Positions 58,201 to 64,000 of a stretch of 64,000 nt of DNA are shown here, piece by piece. The notes below the pieces were generated by a model that was given only the letters and a program-made list of their open reading frames with translations, searched no databases and was not told the DNA's origin. Origin of the DNA: Scleromitrula shiraiana (Eukaryota > Ascomycota > Leotiomycetes > Helotiales > Sclerotiniaceae); NCBI GenBank assembly GCA_028455995.1, contig JABELC010000003.1:1922001-1986000 (forward strand). Reading direction: 5' to 3'. Made by a program: the position numbers and the translations under genes. Position 1 is the stretch's first letter; each line of letters opens with the position of its first letter.

Positions 58201-58992
58201 CGAGATGTTCGCAGTGCAGATGCTCGCCTCAACGCAATACTTGGTTATCCCGGTCACAAACGTAATATTCTTCCAGTCACAGGGCTATCTGTAGTCGAAG
58301 CAAATCAAGCTGGTCGTCCTTCACTAAACGGCAAACGTCAATGGAGTATCTCTGATAATGGTGTATCTGTCCACCGCGGACCAATGACTAAGCGGGAGAT
58401 TGCTCGTATTAGAACTATGCTCCTAAGCATCGGCATCAATGCTAATGAGCTCACCCGCCGCACCACAGTTATTAAAGATCTTCGTGTCACTAATGAAGGA
58501 TGTTACAAGGGCCTTGCATTACTTACTGATGAAAATATTTCACCGGTTCCAAAATCTCAACTACCTATGCTCGCAGCAAAGATTATTGAAAAACATTGTC
58601 AAATCTCATCAGATCTGTGTCACATCTCTGTTAACAGGTTCGCCACGACAGCTATCCAGGATCTAGTAAATGACATGGGAGCATTGCAAAATCGATTAGC
58701 AGACAATCTTACACCAATGACGAGAAAGGCGGCTGATGAAGCTGATGAAGTCTCGAAAGATTTGGTCACAAGTCAGATTCTAGAGGTTAATAAATTGACA
58801 GATAGTATGGAGAAGATGATGAGAAGACGTAGAAGAAGATTTAGATGGGTGAGGAGAGGTGGGTGGGTCATGGTTGAGTGGGCTTTGGTGGGTGTTATGT
58901 GGTATGTTTGGTTTATGGTTGTGTTAGCAAGAGTGGTTATGGGGATGGGACGAGGAGCTGTTGGTGCTGTCAGATGGCTGTTTTGGCTTTGA
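55252..58992 (+). CDS. Large conserved-looking fungal protein with C-terminal membrane anchor, unknown
   Basis: A single exon of 1246 residues. 55252 is the first ATG in the frame. I do not recognise the family. Residues 1-280 are Ser/Asn/Arg-rich and disordered. A compact region follows (~290-480): YQYHFSSSTLARAEKAKKAI, QYNPLQYIRNRKVRARARI, HKVSWWVDEVSKAALSG and DWVINPANMIADIFWLEQD. The next ~550 residues are disordered with many SR, SP and SPxxR-like motifs (likely phosphorylation sites). A second ordered region at ~1060-1190 contains MTKREIARIRTMLLSIGINA, NELTRRTTVIKDL and long helices. The end is a basic patch (MRRRRRRFRWVRRG) followed by hydrophobic helices up to the last residue. This suggests a tail-anchored or membrane-hairpin protein facing the cytosol. 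Confidence 0.75.
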   Translation: MTSQAGYNSTRDSPTSNASPIERRKTSSTYSGSNQRYSIGSNDTGESSTAASNRDTFATSTLNGEDSRHSEDLATNLEDRFKTGSKTNHRSHNKSRSSGGFLLSNSLFHRNPESLPSNGEYLPRSRGLLHDLKGKSTDKKNKRHSSSGAAGSPLASNVVNAPIAQNTEGDSIDEGDTLHDGHEQSTNLPETNAPNGLNVDSAQIVNLALNLSESRRIASRRNISTPLPLSSSGLGDVGGSLRQHLQQQRRASRNISPKPDRHDRAPTHSSRVPSGFRLGPSPGAFDVSDGTYQYHFSSSTLARAEKAKKAIELMAQYRRLLQYVPPLKAVSSDRISIIGPGPNSNSSASAPTSEPSQRVFGRQYNPLQYIRNRKVRARARITIDGEAQEFGNVHKVSWWVDEVSKAALSGNFIDGNRVALPPFSKVIEDGSPIHTSPQSVGAKGQTAPKVTRPRIDWVINPANMIADIFWLEQDDNKTLIEDRNGRPIFPRLTERRQSIPRRLEDSNPLDRPSNKKHDATDLRIDTKLPDFKSLRQEPDKYQDSATSKMRHRFHEAAHKQRHRSASRERSHFLRSRSRSSSDSSDSDHVGRFSRLRRSGTMDSQDRGRDILEKQMLQMLAKESGSANWMTPNKLDKQNMVPSIETPVPNSTDKSDSSVSLRRRIDSRVVNKESPTKKRPAFHSTPSERPSLEVPGMSPRNSLDGLDTTAPNSPQIKTSKLSNSFPGIALDLSSPRSRRSSPSRRRPLSRVRSKINLFREHSRDRGDDRDQQDRSRLSVDSIESRIEYTPDTPNGRNRSMSPNKKLINRGTDESMKLKKQSSLRRNKGEESSGIRGLFKGTRGPVARVSDFLWKKDSNNSAPSTDDSDTDDYRPPAKRTGKRAPLNRQDTEAINASISPDKSIPTYINNMPVFKSPLESRGRSTETHKPEAVADVDISDAENSSKLNPRIDIQKASPASSPSQAPAHRRVSDVSDVSTRRGSNARDVRSADARLNAILGYPGHKRNILPVTGLSVVEANQAGRPSLNGKRQWSISDNGVSVHRGPMTKREIARIRTMLLSIGINANELTRRTTVIKDLRVTNEGCYKGLALLTDENISPVPKSQLPMLAAKIIEKHCQISSDLCHISVNRFATTAIQDLVNDMGALQNRLADNLTPMTRKAADEADEVSKDLVTSQILEVNKLTDSMEKMMRRRRRRFRWVRRGGWVMVEWALVGVMWYVWFMVVLARVVMGMGRGAVGAVRWLFWL

Positions 58993-59784
58993 GGCAGGAT
59001 AGATTGGTTTTCATCCAACCACACTCATAAATGGCTGGAGTAAGCAAGGTTGTATTATTTTATAAATCTTAGGATCATTCATGGCGTAGAGGGTTTATAA
59101 TATTGATTTCGGGGCGATAGGATTGGACATTAAAATGGGTTGCAGCTAAACTCAAGGCAAGGATAAAACGGAACTGGTTGTAATGGATGGATAGATGGAT
59201 GGATGGCTTTTCTTTTGTATGCCGCCGGGTTGGAAAGAAATACTTAATATTGATACCCGATAATCTAGTCTAATACAATATATTCTATTCAATATAGTCG
59301 TGTGAAACTACGACCAGACAATAGCTTTAAGTGAGCCATTCCGTATATTTGATAAAATTGAAAGGCATACTGTTTTATTAGAGTTGTTACAATTTTTGAT
59401 TTGGAGTTCAGTGGGAACAAGCCATGATTAATATTCCAAAGATGGATGACGGATGAACTAAAAACTATCATATTGATTTTGGTTTTGAAAAGCTTATTAT
59501 AGAAAGAGAGTAACAAGGAAAAGGGGGGGTGCAACGACTATAAAAACTCGGTTGATGAACAATCCTAACAAATACATCACCTAGTGGTGTATTATTTGCT
59601 ACTTTCGCTCCTTACTAGGTTCCTAGATCTCATATAACAACAGTTTATCACATATGATTTTTCATTAACCATATATATCCAATCACTTCATAATTCATGT
59701 CAAGAAAGCACATTTTAAAAAGAAAAGCAAAATCTATCATTCATAACTCCAGAAAAGGAAGTTGAGAACTACGTACCTGGCGCC
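58993..59784. other. 3' regions of two convergent genes
   Basis: A GGAT/GATA microsatellite lies at about 59184-59206. No gene is supported. Confidence 0.45.
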
Positions 59785-60243
59785 TCACTCAAGATAGAAA
59801 AAGCTTCCAATCAGCAAGTGAAGATCCTGAAGTTGCCTACGGATCTCATCCAACTCTTCCCCAACCGCGCCGGGTCTAGATTGGCACAGCCTCACCATCT
59901 CATCGTCTCTCAAGAACCATCTTATTTTGAAAGTCTCGTCCCAACATTCCCATCCTCCTACCCCATTGAAGGCGTCCTGATCCCAATAACCTACTGGCTC
60001 TCCCATCGCCATGCGTCTCTTGAGACAGGTCTCGCAGTGCAAATAACATTTGTATGGATCCGCGCTGATCTTCGAACACCGGGAGTCATCGGTAGGGAGA
60101 GTCGTACCAGATGTCAATCTCCGAGAGAACGTACAAGCTGGAAGGTGGTAGGTGTGGTAGGTCACATGCCCGCAATCAAGGTGACGAAACTCCTTGGTGT
60201 GGCAGATAGGGGTGCCAGGGAGGTTGGTGGTAGTGAAAGCCAT
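59785..60243 (-). CDS. Small Cys/His-rich hypothetical protein
   Basis: No known family. The frame is open from 60342, but the ATG at 60243 (MAFTTTNLPGTPICHTKEF) begins the ordered part and gives 152 residues. Cys and His residues are spaced as in small zinc-binding folds: ICHTKEFRHLDCGHVTYHTY, LPACTFSRRL, DSRCSKISADPYKCYLHC and ETCLKRRM. The C-terminal third is acidic and helical (EELDEIRRQLQDLHLL). It is probably an intracellular protein, since no signal peptide is seen from this start. Similar small Cys-rich proteins are common but poorly studied in Leotiomycetes; that comparison is from memory. Confidence 0.55.
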   Translation of the reverse strand: MAFTTTNLPGTPICHTKEFRHLDCGHVTYHTYHLPACTFSRRLTSGTTLPTDDSRCSKISADPYKCYLHCETCLKRRMAMGEPVGYWDQDAFNGVGGWECWDETFKIRWFLRDDEMVRLCQSRPGAVGEELDEIRRQLQDLHLLIGSFFYLE

Positions 60244-61527
60244 TCTGCTGGGTGTGGATGTGGCTGTGGAAAATTGTGAGTGTATGTGGGGGGGATAGTG
60301 GATGTCTGGGGAATAAAAGACTAATGACATGACCATCATCACTAATTTATTTATCGGGGTGCTAGGCTGTTCAGAATGTATGACAATAATGTTCCACGAA
60401 ACAGAGGGTGAACAATTGTATTATCTGTGGGCATCGAAGTGAAACGGCAATAATAAATCATTTAGCGGGTTTTGTTTTATCCAACGCAAAGAGTCTAGTC
60501 GTTCGATTCATATAAACCCAAACAAACCATGCAGTTGGCGAGCTCAAGTCATCTATACTTTCATTTCAATTGTCAGTCAATTCCAAGGTTGTTGTTACTC
60601 TGACCAACTTAAACAAATTCTTTGATAACTTATATTATAGAATATCCATTCTCATTTCAGGATCTTGGGTTTGTCTATTCGCACATAACATATATACTTG
60701 TATTTCTGAAAAATTGACCCGGTAATTCTATCTTGCTATATTATTCATCTATTAAAAAAAGTTTAGACATCATATCATTCATCATTGTTTTGCAATTTTT
60801 CAAATATAAATCGATGCATTTTGGAAGCTCTTTCTCATATACCTATGTATGCGAAAATTTATGTCCTTCATAGAGACAGAGACAGACACATATTTATTGG
60901 TTTTATTGATGAAGACGAGTTTATCAAAGCTAAGTCTCTTCTTTTAGCATCTATCATAGTTCCAAGTTATCAGCGTTAATTCATAAACCCATATCTTCAC
61001 TAAATAGTGAGAACATCAGAATGTCTAATTTGGTATTCCTCATAGTAACATACACGAATGATTTTATGTTAGAGACAGGGTGATTTAACTATTCCTAACA
61101 GTAGAAGAAGGATGAAAAGTTTGTAACCACTTCTTTTACTGGTGCAGCTTAATAAGCGATTCCAACAACTGCGTTGTCTATTTTATATTACACGAGCAGA
61201 ATAGAAATTCAAACCTACATATCATGATATCTTAGGACTTAGAGATTCTCTCATGTATTATAATATACGAAGACTCTTTGCATCAAAGCACATCGGCTGT
61301 TTCAAGCTCCACAGAACTTCACATACAAATTAACACTGTTAAAATCATATTACGAAGGGACTATATTTATGTTTAAGGCATTTTTATTTTTTTAAAGCAT
61401 TCTAGCTGAAATTTAGGGGGCAGGGGGATTAACATGTATGATGAAGGAAATGACAAACAGACAAGGAGAGGAAAAGAAAGGGATGTCAGGGATGCAAGAA
61501 AGAAAGGAACACGTACCTCTCCCTCAC
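60244..61527. other. AT-rich spacer
   Basis: Promoter of the 59785 gene and the 3' region of the next gene. The open frame at 60785-60979 has no recognisable motif and is not called. Confidence 0.4.
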
Positions 61528-62763
61528 TCATAGATAGTGCCGACAGGATCGATACCCTGGCTCACTCCTATCACACCTATCACATATCCGAACCTCCTCA
61601 AATCTCTCATGGAGACCATGGAGATCTCGTACATAGCCCCGGACATAGTTCACATCGTCCCATCTGCTATGCACTCTCTCTGCGTCTCGCAAAATGCGTT
61701 GCCTATCAAAATCACGAGCCTCTGCTTCTCGCTGACGTTGAGCTCTCAAATTATCCTGTATCTCAACACGACACCGAGCCTCGGCGGCGGCCTCCCTATC
61801 GCGATACTCTGCCTCCGCATCTCTATCACGCCTAAGTCTGTCCTCCTGATCCAAGACCCTACGTCTCGCCTCTCTCTGTTCCTTCAACTCATGGAGTCGT
61901 CTCTCTTCCGCAGCCTCCTCCTCAGCCCATCTACGTCTCTCCTCCTGCTTGACTCTCTCTTCCTCAACCTTGCGTCTCCGCTCTCTAGCCTCCTCACGTC
62001 TCTTCGACGCTTCCTGACCTCTCTTCAACTCCTCACTCCTAAGCCATTTATTCCTCTGCAACCGCATCTTCCAAAGCTCATCTTCCATTCCCTCCAGTTC
62101 AGGATCCTCTTTCCCATGTCTCAACCTAGCACGCAATACCTTAACTCGTGCCTCCAAATCCTCAATGTCACGATACGAGATCGTGCCATCGGAATTTCGA
62201 GGTACATCTTCACGCCGAAGCGTAGAAGATTGCGGAGTTTGCGATTGGTATCGCGCGGAGTTGTCACGGGAATTATAGAAATTCTTCTTGGAAGGGGGAG
62301 CCCTAGGACGATAAGAATCATCCTTGGGTGGAGGGGTAGGTGGGACATCGTAGTAATATCGTGGTTCCTGGTAGACACCACGATCTCTCGGGGGAGCTCT
62401 ATGAGATGGGGAAGCGTGGTGGTAACGGGGAGGGGATTGTGAATAACCATACCCGGAATCGGCCTGCGATTCAGAGTACTTTTGTGGAGGAGGGGATGGA
62501 GATCGATAGCGTTGCTCACGGCCTCTCCCATAGGCAGACCGGAACTCCGTGAAAGGAGTTTCGGCTCTGCCCATAGGGGAACGGGCTCGGCGACGATCGG
62601 GAGACGGATCTCGCAAGGCTGGAGACGGTGAGCGATTCAACTCGCGTTGTTTCTGCTCATGTTGTCTGTTCCATTCCTCAGGAGAGATTCGAGCGTCTTC
62701 GAAAGAAGGGGGAGTTCTCGCTTGTTCGCGTCCAGCGCGTTCGTTGGAGAAGTTTTGATTCAT
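61528..62763 (-). CDS. Arg/Glu-rich coiled-coil hypothetical protein
   Basis: No specific family recognised. A single exon of 411 residues with ATG at 62763. Residues 1-180 are disordered and rich in SPSP, RSPSPPP and Tyr/Pro (RYYYDVPPTPPPKDD), resembling RS-type proteins. Residues ~195-215 (YRDIEDLEARVKVLRARLR) start a very long single helix of Glu/Arg/Lys/Ala continuing to ~375. The end has a small Cys cluster (ICDRCDRSEPGYRSC) that could bind metal. The strongly charged helix creates long open frames on the other strand, which I treat as shadows. Possible roles include RNA or cytoskeletal scaffolding, but nothing in the sequence decides. Confidence 0.65.
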   Translation of the reverse strand: MNQNFSNERAGREQARTPPSFEDARISPEEWNRQHEQKQRELNRSPSPALRDPSPDRRRARSPMGRAETPFTEFRSAYGRGREQRYRSPSPPPQKYSESQADSGYGYSQSPPRYHHASPSHRAPPRDRGVYQEPRYYYDVPPTPPPKDDSYRPRAPPSKKNFYNSRDNSARYQSQTPQSSTLRREDVPRNSDGTISYRDIEDLEARVKVLRARLRHGKEDPELEGMEDELWKMRLQRNKWLRSEELKRGQEASKRREEARERRRKVEEERVKQEERRRWAEEEAAEERRLHELKEQREARRRVLDQEDRLRRDRDAEAEYRDREAAAEARCRVEIQDNLRAQRQREAEARDFDRQRILRDAERVHSRWDDVNYVRGYVRDLHGLHERFEEVRICDRCDRSEPGYRSCRHYL

Positions 62764-63491
62764 ATTGTAGGTAGGTGGTGGGTAGTAAGTGATGTAGGTG
62801 AAGTAAAACTGTTAATAAGTCGCTTTACTGGGAGAGTAAGACGAATTATCGATAAGTGAGTTGATGAAGATGATGAATATCAGTGATGATTAAAGGGCCG
62901 GCAAGAAGAATGCTTATATATTACGTAACGATTGTTGTTTACTATTGGTATTAGTTTGTTCTCAATTTGAACAATAGTGATTTGTTCAAAATTAGTCTTT
63001 ATGCGCCTTCCATCGAGAATAAAGTAATTTTTACTTCTTTGTTGTCCTCGTAGATGATGAAGAAAGGGGAGCACAATGCCTTTGTTACTGAATACAATAC
63101 AAAGACGAATGTTATCAACTTGAAATACTATATAGACTCAAGATATTGATTTGCTACTATTTTCATTCGGCGTAGAGATGGATTCATGTCGAAGACACTA
63201 CTAGCGTTAATTTCTTGTTAAGCGAGCTCTAACAATATTCTACTACGTATTTTGGTATTAAACAACTAAAATTTTGGCTATTTAATTTAATGTTGAGCAA
63301 TTCGACAGTCTAATATTTAATCAAGTAGTGAATGTTATTAAATAGATTATTCTAATAGGAATCAGACAATCAAACCATAGGCCCGAATTAACATGATAGA
63401 GTTGTTCATAAAAATAGCATTGTTATATAGGATCCATCAACCCCATCTTTTATCGTTAATCATATGGATATCATTACCTGGGTGCAAATTC
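62764..63491. other. AT-rich spacer
   Basis: Promoter of the 61528 gene and the 3' region of the next gene. No other feature is supported. Confidence 0.4.
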
Positions 63492-63933
63492 TCAACATCT
63501 CTTTACTAAACCCTCCCCCCAACAATACCCGCTCCACCACTCCTCCACCGCAGTTCGAGGCGGTTGTTCATTTGATGCATAGGTGGTTTGCGATGCAGGA
63601 GGAGGATCGATATGTGGGTTATATGGATGCTTATGTGTGTGGGTTGTGCCATCGCTATTGACGGTTGTTGTCGCTGGTAGTACGTTAGAGTCTTTTAGAT
63701 TCACGATTGTTATGCGGATTGACCATACTTGTGGTTGTAGTTGTCGTGGTTGTTGTTGTAGTCCCACGGCTTGAAGTGCTGTTAGGATTTGAATTTACCC
63801 TAGTATCAGCGCTTGATATATTGCTGCTTCTGAACGATTCATTGTTGCTATTGTTTGTCAAAATAGCATTACCACCGTCTGGAGTCTCCGGTTGCCCCAA
63901 CGGAATCTTATTTTTATGTTTGAAAAGGCCCAT
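63492..63933 (-). CDS. Small poly-threonine hypothetical protein
   Basis: No known family. Exons (complement) 63729-63933 and 63492-63673 join in phase 1 to 128 residues. The 55-base intron has GTATGG, CTCTAAC and CAG and lies inside a run of Thr codons. The start MGLFKHKNKIPLGQPETPDG has Gly at position 2, but positions 3-6 do not clearly make a myristoylation site. A Ser/Asn-rich stretch and ~15 Thr residues follow, then a His/Pro-rich part (GTTHTHKHPYNPHIDPPPAS) and an ordered C-terminal end (PPRTAVEEWWSGYCWGEGLV). Upstream exons beyond the window edge cannot be ruled out. The clean splice is the main support. Confidence 0.5.
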
Positions 63934-64000
63934 TTTGCGGCTTTTAGTTGACTGGGATATTACGATGTATCAATATCTTTGTAGTCTCTCAATATAAATA

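Noticed and set aside
61537..62442. 301-codon open frame on the plus strand
   Set aside because: It is the antisense shadow of the Arg/Glu-rich coiled-coil gene at 61528-62763; Leu/Ser-rich translations are expected opposite such codons.
1..64000. CRISPR array, operon or bacterial-type defence system
   Set aside because: Eukaryotic gene structure throughout; no regularly spaced identical repeats and no prokaryotic gene organisation.

Overview
The window looks like chromosomal DNA of a filamentous ascomycete. The genes carry short introns (about 37-112 bases, mostly GTATGT/GTAAGT at the start and CTAAC-like branch sites), and the proteins are typical of Pezizomycotina: a bZIP/DUF3425 factor, a Zn2Cys6 regulator, a rhodopsin-fold (PTH11-like) membrane protein and a Rrn9 factor. 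Gene style and intergenic character suggest Leotiomycetes (Botrytis/Sclerotinia type). That placement is an inference; no sequence search was run.

Layout. Positions 1-6.3 kb hold the 3' end of a gamma-tubulin complex (GCP) gene, one intron-containing tRNA-Ser(UGA), two tRNA 3'-end fragments and much AT-rich spacer. Positions 6.3-13.3 kb hold a dual-targeted carnitine acetyltransferase, the mitochondrial ribosomal protein uS4m/NAM9 and a bZIP factor. Positions 13.3-19.0 kb are gene-poor and hold two foldback/MITE-like elements. Positions 19.0-24.7 kb hold APC11 (four tiny exons), a mercaptopyruvate/thiosulfate sulfurtransferase, an ER FKBP ending in HNEL and a small unknown gene. Positions 24.7-34.6 kb are an accessory, almost gene-free tract with one unusual Cys-rich protein and a probable decayed gene. 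Positions 34.6-46.2 kb hold a Zn2Cys6 factor, RPS2, a membrane or surface protein, a PTH11-like protein and two unknown basic-tailed proteins. Positions 46.8-64 kb hold Rrn9, a PIG-U/GAB1 GPI-transamidase subunit divergent from NOP7/pescadillo, a 1246-residue unknown protein and three lineage-type hypotheticals.

How the genes relate. There is no operon or obvious biosynthetic cluster. Several housekeeping genes form divergent pairs with short shared promoters (APC11/sulfurtransferase and PIG-U/NOP7). Ribosome production is represented four times (NAM9, RPS2, RRN9, NOP7), but the genes are scattered. The best-supported regulatory observation is three same-strand CCGAGG sites upstream of the carnitine acetyltransferase. 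They match the known core of the fungal FarA/FarB fatty-acid response element, and the protein itself carries both a mitochondrial-type N-terminus and a peroxisomal AKL C-terminus. I found no convincing new multi-gene system. The most unusual items are the foldback elements, the degenerate ~200-base tandem repeat, the variant zinc cluster and the decayed gene.
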